From: Alphaproteobacteria bacterium
Lineage (GTDB): Bacteria > Pseudomonadota > Alphaproteobacteria > Puniceispirillales > Marisalimonadaceae
DNA: 43,840 nt
Assembly: GCA_004213885.1 (NCBI GenBank)
Contig: SGYL01000002.1
Span: forward strand, 85,603 to 129,442
Direction: 5' to 3'
The notes under the pieces are model-generated. The model saw nothing but the letters and a program-made list of their open reading frames with translations. It was not told the origin of the DNA and did no database searches. Every line of letters begins with the position of its first letter. Position 1 is the stretch's first letter. Both the position numbers and the translations under genes were made by a program. Positions 8,890 to 18,058 of this stretch are shown piece by piece.

Positions 8890-11151
8890 ATGTCAGGCGA
8901 AAATATAAATCAAAAAAAGGATGCCTTAGATTATCATAAAAATGGAAAGCCAGGTAAATTAGAGATTATTCCTTCAACACAATTAAATAGTGCTCAAGAT
9001 CTATCATTAGCATACTCTCCAGGTGTTGCTATACCTTGTTTAGAAATAGAGAAGAATCCTGAAACGGCATATGATTATACCACAAAAGGAAATTTGGTTG
9101 CTGTAATATCTAACGGAACTGCAGTTTTAGGACTTGGTAATATCGGAGCCTTGGCTTCCAAACCAGTAATGGAAGGTAAATCTGTTTTATTCAAAAAATT
9201 CGCTGATGTAGACTCAATTGATCTAGAGGTGAATACAGATGATATAGATAAATTTGTAGAAACTGTGGCAAATCTAGAACCTAGTTTTGGAGGAATAAAT
9301 CTAGAAGATATAAAAGCCCCAGATTGTTTTATTATAGAAGAAAAACTAAAAGAAAAATTAAATATCCCAGTTTTCCATGATGATCAACATGGAACTGCAA
9401 TAATAACAGCTGCAGGGATAATTAATGCATTAGATCTCACCCAAAGAAAAATACAAGACACCAAATTTGTTGTAAATGGTGCTGGCGCAGCTTCAATAGC
9501 ATGCGTTGAATTGATTAAAGCAATGGGCGCAAGAAATGACAATGTAATTTTGGTTGACAGACAAGGTGTAATATATCAAGGACGTGATTCAAACATGAAT
9601 CAATGGAAATCTGGGCACGCAGTTAAAACAAAAGCTCGTTCCCTTGCAGATGCATTAATAGATGCAGATGCATTTTTAGGTTTATCTGTAGAGGGAGCCG
9701 TTAACAAAAAAATGGTTAAATCAATGGCTAAAAATCCTATAATATTTGCAATGGCAAATCCAACTCCAGAAATTATGCCCGAAGAAATCAAAGAAGTGAG
9801 AGATGATGCTATAATTGCAACAGGAAGATCTGACTATCCTAATCAAGTAAATAACGTTCTTGGTTTTCCCTATATATTTAGAGGTGCTTTGGACGTCCGA
9901 GCAGTAAAAATAAATGAAGAAATGAAAATTGCTGCAGCAGATGCCATAGCAAAATTAGCTAGAGAGGATGTTCCAGATGAAGTAAACAAAGCTTATAGTG
10001 GTCAGAATCTTCATTATGGAAAAGATTATATAATTCCTGCACCTTTTGACCCTAGGCTTATATCAAGAGTCTCTTTTGCAGTTGCAAAAGCTGCATTAGA
10101 TAGTGGTGTTGCTCAAAAAAAAATAGATTCTTTTGATAAATACAAAAGCGAATTAACTGAAAGAATTAATCCTATAGCATCAATTTTAGAGCCAATTAAA
10201 AGAACTATTACTAATAAAAAGAAGAAAATTGTATTTGCTGAGGGAGAATCTGAAAATGTAATTCGTGCAGCCCTTACATTTTACAATTCAGGTTTTGGGC
10301 TTCCAATATTAATTGGCAGAGAAACAATTATTAAAGAGAATATGAAAAAATTAAATTTAGATGGTGTTGAAAATCTTGAAATTTTTAATGCAAGAATAAG
10401 TAATAAAAATGAACAATACATCGATACCTTATATTCACTTCTTCATAGAAAAGGTCATCTTAGAAGGGATTGTCAAAAATTAGTTAATCAAGACAGAAAT
10501 GTTTTTGCAGCATCCATGGTTGCTTCAAAAGATGCAGACGCGATGGTAACGGGTTTCACGAGACCTTTTAACAGATGTTTTGATGATATTACAAAAGTAA
10601 TAGAATCTTTGGAAAAAAGTGAGTATTTGTCAATGTCAATTGTTGTATCTAAACAAAAAACAATTTTTATTGGTGATGTAAATATCCATCAAAAACCGTC
10701 TAGTATTGAATTAGCTAACATTGCAATTGGTGTCGCGCAAAATGCAGAAAAATTAGGATATATTCCCAAAGTCGCTATTTTATCATACTCTAATTTTGGA
10801 AATCCTCCTGGATCAAATACTCAGACAATTAATGAATGTCTTAAAATATTAGAAGACAAGAAAGTTTCATTTGAATTTGATGGTGAAATGACAGCTGAAG
10901 TTGCGCTTGATTACAATTTGATCAAAGAAAATTACCCCTTTTGTAAATTGTCTGGTCCAGCAAATGTATTAATTATGCCTGATCTTTACTCGGCAAATAT
11001 TTCATTTAAACTTTTACAAAAAATGGAAAATTTATCTGTAATTGGACCAATAATGATTGGAGGGAATAATCCTTTTCAAATTGTACAAATGGGCGCTTCT
11101 GTTTCAGATATCGTTAATTCAGCATGTATTTCAACATATAATTCACTTTAA
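8890..11151 (+). CDS. maeB: NADP-dependent malic enzyme with C-terminal phosphotransacetylase-like domain
   Basis: This 753-residue MaeB-type enzyme decarboxylates malate to pyruvate, yielding NADPH. The malic domain (about residues 1-430) shows the substrate loop LSLAYSPGVA near 40-49, VFHDDQHGTA near 160 (metal and catalytic region) and the NAD(P)-binding VVNGAGAASIAC near 195. Residues about 435-753 form a phosphate acetyltransferase-like domain, in alphaproteobacterial MaeB usually regulatory (acetyl-CoA sensing) rather than catalytic. The length matches the MaeB fusion class. It follows a strong Shine-Dalgarno. Its stop overlaps the convergent kinase gene by 4 bp. It is monocistronic on this strand. 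Confidence 0.96.
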   Translation: MSGENINQKKDALDYHKNGKPGKLEIIPSTQLNSAQDLSLAYSPGVAIPCLEIEKNPETAYDYTTKGNLVAVISNGTAVLGLGNIGALASKPVMEGKSVLFKKFADVDSIDLEVNTDDIDKFVETVANLEPSFGGINLEDIKAPDCFIIEEKLKEKLNIPVFHDDQHGTAIITAAGIINALDLTQRKIQDTKFVVNGAGAASIACVELIKAMGARNDNVILVDRQGVIYQGRDSNMNQWKSGHAVKTKARSLADALIDADAFLGLSVEGAVNKKMVKSMAKNPIIFAMANPTPEIMPEEIKEVRDDAIIATGRSDYPNQVNNVLGFPYIFRGALDVRAVKINEEMKIAAADAIAKLAREDVPDEVNKAYSGQNLHYGKDYIIPAPFDPRLISRVSFAVAKAALDSGVAQKKIDSFDKYKSELTERINPIASILEPIKRTITNKKKKIVFAEGESENVIRAALTFYNSGFGLPILIGRETIIKENMKKLNLDGVENLEIFNARISNKNEQYIDTLYSLLHRKGHLRRDCQKLVNQDRNVFAASMVASKDADAMVTGFTRPFNRCFDDITKVIESLEKSEYLSMSIVVSKQKTIFIGDVNIHQKPSSIELANIAIGVAQNAEKLGYIPKVAILSYSNFGNPPGSNTQTINECLKILEDKKVSFEFDGEMTAEVALDYNLIKENYPFCKLSGPANVLIMPDLYSANISFKLLQKMENLSVIGPIMIGGNNPFQIVQMGASVSDIVNSACISTYNSL

Positions 11152-12116
11152 GTTATTAACAAATTTGATAAACTTTCTACTGGCCTTGCGCCATATTGCT
11201 TTATTATGTGTGAAGCACTTTTAGTTGCAAGTTTTCCACAGTTATCTAATGTTAATTTTTTTGAAAATCCAAACAAAAATCCTGCGGCAAATAAGTCACC
11301 TGCTCCAGTTGTGTCAAGGACATCTAATTCATCTATAGGAGGAATAAAAATTGAATTATTTGATTTGATTATATTTGCTCCATTTGGACCATTAGTAACT
11401 ACAGCAATTTCCACTATAGAACTTATTTTTTCTTGTGCTTGTCCATTTAAAAGAGCTTCAATTTCTTGATGATTACCAAATAAGATATTCACATAATTTT
11501 TTATTAATGAAATAAATTCATCTTTATGTCTTTCTACACAAAAGCTATCTGATAAAGAAAGACATATAAGAGCGTTTTTTTTCTGCGCAATTTTACAAAG
11601 ATCTATCATTGCTTGTTTAGTTTGAATTTTGTCAAATAAATAACCTTCGAGATATAAAATATTATTATTTTTAAATATAGATTGGTTAAAATTTTTTAAC
11701 GACAAAGAAGTACTTGCATCTAAGAATGTACACATTGTTCTTTCACCATCTGGTGAAATTAATACTAAACTTTTTGATGTTTTTGCATCTAATAAGTTAT
11801 CTTCACTCGATAAAAACTGTATTCCTATATCATTAAGATCCTTTTGAAAACTTAATCCGAAATTATCTTTACCTATAGAACCAAAAAAGATTGCATTTCC
11901 ACCAAAAGACGAGTATCCAACAGCTGTATTTGCAGCGCTTCCTCCAGATTCTATTTTATACTCACTTATTTTTGAAAATATATTATCGAATTCTTCATTG
12001 TTAACTAAAGACATTGAGCCTTTAATTAAATCATTTGATTTTAAGAAAGAATCTTCTACTTTTACAAGAATGTCTACAATAGCATTACCGACGCATATTA
12101 AAAAAGGGGCTGTCAT
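11148..12116 (-). CDS. PfkB-family sugar kinase, adenosine kinase-like
   Basis: This 322-residue ribokinase/PfkB-family kinase has a glycine-rich N-terminal signature around residue 57 (ESGGSAANTAVGYSSFGG). The C-terminal signature DTTGAGDLFAAGFLFG carries the catalytic Asp and anion-hole GAGD. The opening ICVGNAIVDILVKVEDSFL is typical of alphaproteobacterial proteins annotated as adenosine kinase, but substrate cannot be settled from sequence alone. A TTG directly before the ATG would add one residue; I use the ATG at 12116. The gene overlaps maeB tail to tail by 4 bp and is divergent from the lipoprotein gene at 12163. Confidence 0.85.
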   Translation of the reverse strand: MTAPFLICVGNAIVDILVKVEDSFLKSNDLIKGSMSLVNNEEFDNIFSKISEYKIESGGSAANTAVGYSSFGGNAIFFGSIGKDNFGLSFQKDLNDIGIQFLSSEDNLLDAKTSKSLVLISPDGERTMCTFLDASTSLSLKNFNQSIFKNNNILYLEGYLFDKIQTKQAMIDLCKIAQKKNALICLSLSDSFCVERHKDEFISLIKNYVNILFGNHQEIEALLNGQAQEKISSIVEIAVVTNGPNGANIIKSNNSIFIPPIDELDVLDTTGAGDLFAAGFLFGFSKKLTLDNCGKLATKSASHIIKQYGARPVESLSNLLIT

Positions 12117-12162
12117 CAAATTAAAGTAGTGGACTATTTCTTATACTGCAACTATTAATCTA

Positions 12163-12678
12163 ATGATGAAAAAGTATTTTCTATTAACTTTATTATTTTC
12201 AATAATCATGAATGGGTGCACTAGGCAAAATCAAATAGATTTTTCATCAAGCGAAGCTTTTTTTTCTTCGTTAAACGAAACAAAAATAATACAAAAGAAA
12301 AATAAAAAAAACACTCCTATGTTAAATAGTTTAAAAAAAAGTAAGATTAATAATAAAGATAAGGGTATAATTAAAAAATCTTTGTTGTTGAATCTCTCAT
12401 CATATAAAAAACTACTAGAAAAAAAAATTGGCATTGAAGAATATAACATTTTAAAAATTTTTAATAATGCAAGCTTAATAATAAAACATGGTAAAATTAA
12501 AAACTTTCAATTCCACTTAAAATCTTGCCATTTAGATTTGTTTTTTTTAGATAAAGATAAAACTTATATATTTAAATACTTTGATATTCGACCTTCAACT
12601 ATCCTATCCAAGTTAGATAAAAAAAAGTGTGTTGAAGAATTAAATAATAAATTTACCTTAATACGTGATCCAAAGTAA
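12163..12678 (+). CDS. Small predicted lipoprotein, conserved alphaproteobacterial type
   Basis: This 171-residue protein has a lipoprotein signal peptide: two lysines at 3-4, a hydrophobic core at 5-16 and a candidate lipidated Cys19 in MNGC. The middle (about 30-80) is lysine/asparagine-rich and of low complexity. The C-terminal part has a more ordered pattern, FNNASLIIKHGKIKNFQFHL followed by SCHLDLFFL. It resembles a family in which a fold ending in 'C-LDLFLY' occurs (recalled from family patterns, not searched). Function is unknown. The gene is divergent from the PfkB kinase across 46 bp, and its last 26 bp overlap the end of dapB on the other strand. Confidence 0.75.
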   Translation: MMKKYFLLTLLFSIIMNGCTRQNQIDFSSSEAFFSSLNETKIIQKKNKKNTPMLNSLKKSKINNKDKGIIKKSLLLNLSSYKKLLEKKIGIEEYNILKIFNNASLIIKHGKIKNFQFHLKSCHLDLFFLDKDKTYIFKYFDIRPSTILSKLDKKKCVEELNNKFTLIRDPK

Positions 12679-13453
12679 AAAACCCTGGTTTCTGATTTAA
12701 TATCCATATTGCAGCTCTAATTGCACCTTTGGCAAAAATTGATCTATCGTTTGCTATATGATTAATTTCTAATCTTTCATCCCCATTAAAATATTTTATT
12801 GAATGTTCTCCAACAACGTTGCCTCCACGAACTACAGAAAAACCAATTTCATCTTTTTTTCTTTTTTCAATTATACCTTCACGAGACAATTGTTTTATAT
12901 CATCTAAATTTTTGCCTCTAGCTTTAGCAGCTGCAGAACCTAAAAGAAGCGCAGTACCTGATGGTGAGTCTACTTTTTTATTATGGTGGGCTTCAAAGAT
13001 CTCAATTTCCCAATCAGACCCTAAATTTTTAGTTGCATCATTTATCAGCTTTTTCATTATTGTTATTCCAACTGAAAAATTTGCCGAATATACAATTGGT
13101 ATTTTATTAGAAAATGATTTAATTTTATCAAATTGCTCGTTACTGAACCCTGTTGTTCCAATAACAATCGGAATTTCATAAGTAGCTGCTTTTTCAACAT
13201 GCAAAATAGAGGCTTCTGGGACAGTAAAATCAATTATTACATCAGTGTCTTCAAATATACTCGAAAGATTATCAGTCAATATTTTGTCTATAGGGTTATG
13301 TCCTACTAATGTACCTAAATCTAATCCTTTTTCTTTTTCATCTGGAAGACAATAAGAATTTGCCAATTCTAAATTTTCATTTTCAATAATTTCTTTTATT
13401 AGAGTTTTGCCCATTCTGCCATTTCCACCTGGTATTGAGATTTTTGCAGACAT
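12653..13453 (-). CDS. dapB: 4-hydroxy-tetrahydrodipicolinate reductase
   Basis: This 266-residue DapB reduces the cyclic product of DapA with NAD(P)H in the lysine/meso-diaminopimelate pathway. The nucleotide-binding loop is GGNGRMG at residues 9-15. The catalytic and substrate-binding segment EIFEAHHNKKVDSPSGTA is intact at about 152-169. Length is normal. It starts 10 bp after dnaJ, so it is the tail gene of the grpE-dnaK-dnaJ operon, as in several alphaproteobacteria. Its 3' end overlaps the convergent lipoprotein gene by 26 bp. Confidence 0.96.
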   Translation of the reverse strand: MSAKISIPGGNGRMGKTLIKEIIENENLELANSYCLPDEKEKGLDLGTLVGHNPIDKILTDNLSSIFEDTDVIIDFTVPEASILHVEKAATYEIPIVIGTTGFSNEQFDKIKSFSNKIPIVYSANFSVGITIMKKLINDATKNLGSDWEIEIFEAHHNKKVDSPSGTALLLGSAAAKARGKNLDDIKQLSREGIIEKRKKDEIGFSVVRGGNVVGEHSIKYFNGDERLEINHIANDRSIFAKGAIRAAIWILNQKPGFFTLDHVLR

Positions 13454-13463
13454 AAATTTCCTT

Positions 13464-14564
13464 TTAAAATGTATTTCTATTAAATTTAGTAGTTTTTGGT
13501 ATATTTTTCTCAGATCCTAAATTTATGAATTCTTTTATTAAATCTTGTTGTTTTTTTGATATATTTACGGGAGTTTCCAATACAATTTCTACATATTGAT
13601 CACCATTAGACCCACCTCTTAACGCAGGCATTCCTTTACCTTTCATTCTTAATCTAGTTCCAGTTTGAGTACCAGATGCAATTGATAATTTAGCTTTTTT
13701 TCCATCTATGCATGGCACAAAAATTTCACACCCTAAAATTGCATCTAATGTTGAAACTGGAACTTGTATAAAAATATCTCTACCATCTCTTTCAAAAAAT
13801 TTATGTGTTTTAACATCTATAAATATATACAAATCACCTGGATCTGCTCCTCTTTGTCCAGCCTCACCCTCACCTGCTAATCTTATTCTTGTTCCATTGT
13901 CAACTCCTGATGGAACATTCACTGATAATTTTTTGCTTTTATTTACTCTTCCTTGACCTCTACATCTCGAACAAGGATTGCTAATAATTTCTCCAACACC
14001 TGAACATTTTGGGCAAGTTCTTTCTATAGTAAAAAAACCCTGTTGAGCCCTAACTTTCCCATATCCACCGCATTGATTACATGTTTCAGGCCTAGAACCT
14101 TTGCTAGCACCAGAACCATCACAAGTGTCACATTGAGCTGGTAGATTTAATGAAATCTCAATTTGGTCACCCTTAAAAGCTTGTTCAAGTGATACAGAGA
14201 GATCATATCTAAGATCAGATCCAGAGGAAGGTCCTTGTTTATTTTGTTCCCTTCCCATTCCAAACATGTCTTCAAAAATGTCAGAAAAACCACTTGAGAA
14301 ACCACCAAAACCTTGGCTTTGACCTTGGCCGCCATTTGAACTGGTAAACGCAGAATGTCCAAATTGGTCGTAAGCAGACCTTTTTTGGCTATCTTTTAAA
14401 ACATCATAAGCTTCATTAACTTCTTTAAATTTATCTTCGGCTGCTTTATCATCTGGATTTCTATCAGGATGATATTTCATCGCAAGTTTTCTATAAGCTG
14501 ATTTTATTTCTGAATCAGAAGCATTTTTAGAAATATTTAGAGTATCATAATAATCTTTTGACAT
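13464..14564 (-). CDS. dnaJ: Chaperone DnaJ (Hsp40)
   Basis: This 366-residue type I DnaJ is the co-chaperone that loads substrates on DnaK and stimulates its ATPase. The J domain occupies residues 1-70 with the HPD triad in YHPDRNPDD. A Gly/Phe/Ser-rich region follows at about 72-110. The zinc domain has four CxxCxGxG repeats (CDTCDGSG, CNQCGGYG, CPKCSGVG, CSRCRGQG), then the C-terminal substrate-binding domain. It lies 14 bp downstream of dnaK and 10 bp upstream of dapB. Confidence 0.98.
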   Translation of the reverse strand: MSKDYYDTLNISKNASDSEIKSAYRKLAMKYHPDRNPDDKAAEDKFKEVNEAYDVLKDSQKRSAYDQFGHSAFTSSNGGQGQSQGFGGFSSGFSDIFEDMFGMGREQNKQGPSSGSDLRYDLSVSLEQAFKGDQIEISLNLPAQCDTCDGSGASKGSRPETCNQCGGYGKVRAQQGFFTIERTCPKCSGVGEIISNPCSRCRGQGRVNKSKKLSVNVPSGVDNGTRIRLAGEGEAGQRGADPGDLYIFIDVKTHKFFERDGRDIFIQVPVSTLDAILGCEIFVPCIDGKKAKLSIASGTQTGTRLRMKGKGMPALRGGSNGDQYVEIVLETPVNISKKQQDLIKEFINLGSEKNIPKTTKFNRNTF

Positions 14565-14578
14565 TATTGAATATAGGA

Positions 14579-16510
14579 CTAAGAAGCGTTTTTCTTATCG
14601 TCTTCAGGTTTTATTTCTTCAAAATCTGCGTCAACAACGTCTTCATTTTTTTTGTCTTCTTTATTAATTTCTTCATTTGAATTTGAAGTATTACTCTCAG
14701 CAGTATTTTCACTATTTTTATAAGCAACTTCACCCAATTTCATAAGTGCGTTAGATAAATCGGATGTCTTTGTTTTTATATCTTCAACATTTTCACTCTC
14801 TAATGCTGATTTTAATTCTACTAAAGAGTTTTCAACATCTTTTTTCATTTTTTCGTCAGCTTTTTCACCTAGATCAGTTAGTGTTTTTTCTGCACTATGT
14901 ATTAAAGATTCAGCTTGATTTTTAGTTTCAACAGCTTCTTTTTTTAATTTGTCTTGTTCAGAATTATCTTCACCTTCTTTAACCATTCTTTCAATTTCAG
15001 ACTCATCCAGTCCACCTGAAGCTTGAATAGTAATATTATGAACTTTCCCCGTAGCTTTATCTTGTGCACTTACATTAACTATACCATTTGCATCAATATC
15101 AAAAGTTACTTCTATTTGAGGGACCCCTCTAGGCGCTGGAGCTATACCTTCTAAATTAAATTCTCCTAAAAGTTTATTATCAACAGCCATCTGTCTTTCA
15201 CCTTGAGATACTTTGATAGTAACAGCAGACTGATTATCATCAGCAGTAGAGAAAGTTTGAGATTTTTTTGTAGGAATAGTTGTGTTTCTTTCAATTAATT
15301 TTGTAAAGACACCCCCTAAAGTTTCTATCCCAAGGGAAAGTGGGGTTACATCTAAAAGTAAAACATCTTTAACGTCACCTGTTAATACACCACCTTGAAT
15401 TGCCGCTCCAGAAGCAACAACTTCATCTGGATTAACTCCCCTATGTGGTTCAGCCTTAAAAAAATCAGTAACTGTTTTAATGATTTTTGGCATTCTAGTC
15501 ATTCCACCTACTAAAATCACTTCGTCTATGTCACCCGCATTCACACCTGCATCTTTAAGAGCTTCTTTACAAGGATTTATACTTTTTGTGATTAAATCAT
15601 CAACTAAATTTTCTAATTGAGATCTTGTTATTTTTAAATTTAAATGTTTAGGACCTGATGCATCTGCAGTAATAAATGGTAAATTTACTTCAGTTTGAGC
15701 AGAACTAGACAATTCAATTTTTGCCTTTTCTGCAGCCTCTTTCATTCTTTGAAGAGCTAATTTATCATTACGAAGATCTATACCTGCATCTTTTTTAAAT
15801 TCATCGGCTAAAAAATCAATTATTCTCTGATCAAAATCTTCACCACCTAGAAAAGTATCACCATTTGTTGACTTTACTTCAAAAACACCGTCACCAACTT
15901 CTAAGATAGAAACATCGAAAGTTCCACCACCTAAATCATAAACTGCAATGGTACCACTTTCTTTCTTATCTAAACCATAAGCTAATGCAGCAGCTGTTGG
16001 TTCATTTATTATTCTTAAAACTTCTAATCCAGCTATTTTACCCGCATCTTTAGTAGCTTGCCTTTGAGCGTCGTTAAAGTAAGCTGGCACAGTAATTACA
16101 GCCTTATCGACAGTTTCTCCTAAATATGCTTCAGCATCTTCTTTTAATTTACGAAGTATAAAACTAGAAATTTCTGATGGAGCATATTCTTGACCTTTTA
16201 CATCAACCCAAGCATCTCCGTTTTTTGCTGACACAATTTTATAAGGAACTAATTTTGAAAATTTTTTTGATGCTTCACCATCAAATCTTCTACCAATAAG
16301 TCTTTTAATCGCAAAGAGTGTGTTTTCAGGGTTTGTTACAGCTTGCCTTTTTGCAGGTTGCCCAACTAATTTTTCATCTTCGGTAAATGATACCATCGAT
16401 GGTGTAGTTCTAGCACCTTCACTATTTTCAATAATTTTTGGATTTTTACCATCCATGACTGAAACACATGAATTAGTGGTTCCTAAATCAATACCAATGA
16501 CCTTAGACAT
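14579..16510 (-). CDS. dnaK: Chaperone DnaK (Hsp70)
   Basis: This 643-residue Hsp70 has an N-terminal ATPase beginning [17 protein letters not shown] and containing the phosphate motif [17 protein letters not shown] near 195. The linker [19 protein letters not shown] is followed by the substrate-binding domain and helical lid. The acidic tail [17 protein letters not shown] is lysine-extended compared with the usual EEVKDD-type end. A strong Shine-Dalgarno GGGGGAG (16518-16524) precedes the ATG by 7 bases. A sigma-32-type promoter lies at 16560-16589, so dnaK can be heat-induced independently of grpE. Confidence 0.98.
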   Translation of the reverse strand: MSKVIGIDLGTTNSCVSVMDGKNPKIIENSEGARTTPSMVSFTEDEKLVGQPAKRQAVTNPENTLFAIKRLIGRRFDGEASKKFSKLVPYKIVSAKNGDAWVDVKGQEYAPSEISSFILRKLKEDAEAYLGETVDKAVITVPAYFNDAQRQATKDAGKIAGLEVLRIINEPTAAALAYGLDKKESGTIAVYDLGGGTFDVSILEVGDGVFEVKSTNGDTFLGGEDFDQRIIDFLADEFKKDAGIDLRNDKLALQRMKEAAEKAKIELSSSAQTEVNLPFITADASGPKHLNLKITRSQLENLVDDLITKSINPCKEALKDAGVNAGDIDEVILVGGMTRMPKIIKTVTDFFKAEPHRGVNPDEVVASGAAIQGGVLTGDVKDVLLLDVTPLSLGIETLGGVFTKLIERNTTIPTKKSQTFSTADDNQSAVTIKVSQGERQMAVDNKLLGEFNLEGIAPAPRGVPQIEVTFDIDANGIVNVSAQDKATGKVHNITIQASGGLDESEIERMVKEGEDNSEQDKLKKEAVETKNQAESLIHSAEKTLTDLGEKADEKMKKDVENSLVELKSALESENVEDIKTKTSDLSNALMKLGEVAYKNSENTAESNTSNSNEEINKEDKKNEDVVDADFEEIKPEDDKKNAS

Positions 16511-16517
16511 AAATCAT

Positions 16518-16524
16518 CTCCCCC
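16518..16524 (-). promoter_or_regulatory. Strong Shine-Dalgarno of dnaK
   Basis: On the minus strand GGGGGAG lies 7 bases before the dnaK ATG. It is unusually G-rich for this genome and supports the start and high translation. Confidence 0.8.
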
Positions 16525-16559
16525 TGAATTGTATAAATGTAAATTCAATAACTAATGTG

Positions 16560-16589
16560 ATATATGGGTTAAGTAACTGAATATACAAG
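16560..16589 (-). promoter_or_regulatory. Predicted sigma-32 heat-shock promoter of dnaK
   Basis: On the minus strand the elements are CTTG (16589-16586), then a 17-bp spacer, then CCCATATAT (16568-16560). This fits the RpoH consensus (CTTGAA-type -35; CCCATnT or CYTATNT -10), including the cytosine-rich -10 that separates it from sigma-70 promoters. It lies in the 92-bp grpE-dnaK gap, 50 bp before the dnaK ATG. It would drive dnaK-dnaJ-dapB. Confidence 0.75.
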
Positions 16590-16602
16590 ATTAAAATATA
16601 AT

Positions 16603-17247
16603 TTATTCATCTTTTTTTTCTTTTTCAGCCATTTCACCTTTTGATACACCTACCATTGCAGGCCTAATCAAACGATCATGCAAGACATAACCAGGTTGAA
16701 TCACCTCTATGATTAAGCCTTCTTCATAATCGGAAGATGGTGCTTCAAACATTGCTTGATGAAAATTGTAATCAAATTTTTCATGAATTGGCTCTATTTT
16801 TTTAATTTGATTTTTGTCTAATAAAGATTTCATTTCTTTTAATACTATTTCAATCCCATCAATCAAATTTTTTAGACCTGTCTCAGACTGATTATCAGAT
16901 GTGACTGATTTGACAGCACGTTCCATATTATCAACAACATTAAGAAAATCCCTTAATAAACTGATATGGCCATATTTTTTTACCTGTTCAATCTCTTTAG
17001 CAGTTCTCTTTCGAAGATTTTCATTCTCTGCAAGTGTTCGTAATAATTGGTCTTTTAAATCTTTAATCTCATCTTGAAAATCTATTTCATTATTATCTAA
17101 ATCTTCTTCATTTTTTGAACTATCTTTCTCATCGATAGAAGTACTTTCATTACTTTGAGTATCGTCATTATTAACTGAAGTGGTGTTTTCATCTTCCACT
17201 TGATTATTAGCATTCTCATTTTTATCTGTATGTTTGTTTTGGTCCAT
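16603..17247 (-). CDS. grpE: Nucleotide exchange factor GrpE
   Basis: This 214-residue GrpE promotes ADP release from DnaK. The first 60 residues are an extended acidic, low-complexity N/D/E/S/T tail. The long dimerisation helix follows at about 58-105 (EIDFQDEIKDLKDQLLRTLA). The C-terminal beta domain ends with the family motif VLHDRLIRPAMVGVSKG. A Shine-Dalgarno AGAGGTGA at 17264-17257 supports the ATG. The usual alphaproteobacterial neighbour hrcA is absent; rph lies directly across the 88-bp divergent gap. Confidence 0.96.
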   Translation of the reverse strand: MDQNKHTDKNENANNQVEDENTTSVNNDDTQSNESTSIDEKDSSKNEEDLDNNEIDFQDEIKDLKDQLLRTLAENENLRKRTAKEIEQVKKYGHISLLRDFLNVVDNMERAVKSVTSDNQSETGLKNLIDGIEIVLKEMKSLLDKNQIKKIEPIHEKFDYNFHQAMFEAPSSDYEEGLIIEVIQPGYVLHDRLIRPAMVGVSKGEMAEKEKKDE

Positions 17248-17288
17248 ATTTATATATCACCTCTTGCTTAATGATATTTATTTAGTAA

Positions 17289-17308
17289 AGTTGAATAAAT
17301 ATTCAACT
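17289..17308. repeat. Inverted repeat between grpE and rph
   Basis: A perfect inverted repeat, AGTTGAAT-AAAT-ATTCAACT, has 8-bp arms and a 4-bp spacer. It sits midway in the 88-bp divergent grpE/rph intergenic region. Each arm contains TTGAAT, which could serve as a -35 hexamer in either direction. It is not a CIRCE element. A shared operator or two overlapping divergent promoters would both explain it. Confidence 0.5.
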
Positions 17309-17335
17309 AAAAAGTTTTAAATAAAAAATTATTTT

Positions 17336-18058
17336 ATGGATTTTAAAAGAGTATCTAGAAAAAGAACTGACTTAAGGGAAATTTATTTTGAAAATAAATT
17401 TTCTCCTTATGCTGAAGGGTCTTGTTTAGTTAAATTTGGAAATACTCATGTTATTTGTACAGCTTCTATTGAGGAAAGAGTTCCATCGTGGCTTAGAGGA
17501 AAACAAAAAGGATGGATCACTGCAGAATATGGAATGATACCTAGAGCAACACATTCTAGAGTTGATCGTGAAATTTCCAAAGGAAAAATTTCAGGGAGAA
17601 GTCAAGAAATTCAAAGATTAATTGGAAGGTCTCTAAGATCTACAGTAAATTTAAACGAATTAGGGGAAAGACAAATAAAGATTGATTGTGATGTAATTCA
17701 AGCTGATGGGGGCACAAGAACTGCTTCAATTTCAGGCGCTTGGATAGCTTTACATGATGCAATTAAACACCTAATGTCTCAAGGAAAAATAACGCAAAAC
17801 CCTCTTAAGAATCAAATTGCTGCTATTTCATGTGGAATTATTAATGAAGAGATATTTATAGACCTAGATTATAATGAAGACTCAAATGCTACTGTTGATG
17901 GAAATTTTGTACTTACAGACAATAAAGAAATTATTGAAATTCAATCGAGTTCTGAACAAAAACCCATATCAAAATCTAATTTTTTAAAAATGTATGAATT
18001 GGTTGAAAATAATATTGAGATAATTTTTAAAAAACAAAGAGACATTCTATCTTTATGA
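17336..18058 (+). CDS. rph: Ribonuclease PH
   Basis: This 240-residue phosphorolytic exoribonuclease trims tRNA 3' ends. It opens with RKRTDLREIYFE, and family motifs include CTASIEERVPSWLRGKQKGW, AEYGMIPRATHSR and GRSQEIQRLIGRSLRS, with QADGGTRTASISGAW for phosphate binding. Length and domain are typical (about 238). The ATG follows the grpE-divergent region. The stop overlaps the rdgB start as ATGA. The set rph-rdgB-hemW is a classic alphaproteobacterial operon. Confidence 0.97.
   Translation: MDFKRVSRKRTDLREIYFENKFSPYAEGSCLVKFGNTHVICTASIEERVPSWLRGKQKGWITAEYGMIPRATHSRVDREISKGKISGRSQEIQRLIGRSLRSTVNLNELGERQIKIDCDVIQADGGTRTASISGAWIALHDAIKHLMSQGKITQNPLKNQIAAISCGIINEEIFIDLDYNEDSNATVDGNFVLTDNKEIIEIQSSSEQKPISKSNFLKMYELVENNIEIIFKKQRDILSL

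Noticed and set aside
10553-10560. parS-like half site GTTTCACG in maeB
   Set aside because: The second half does not match (four mismatches in the 14-bp core), so it is not a parS.
12819-13181. A 120-residue open frame antisense to dapB
   Set aside because: It is entirely within dapB, with no family pattern or ribosome binding site.
17248-17335. CIRCE operator before grpE
   Set aside because: The inverted repeat present is unlike TTAGCACTC-N9-GAGTGCTAA.
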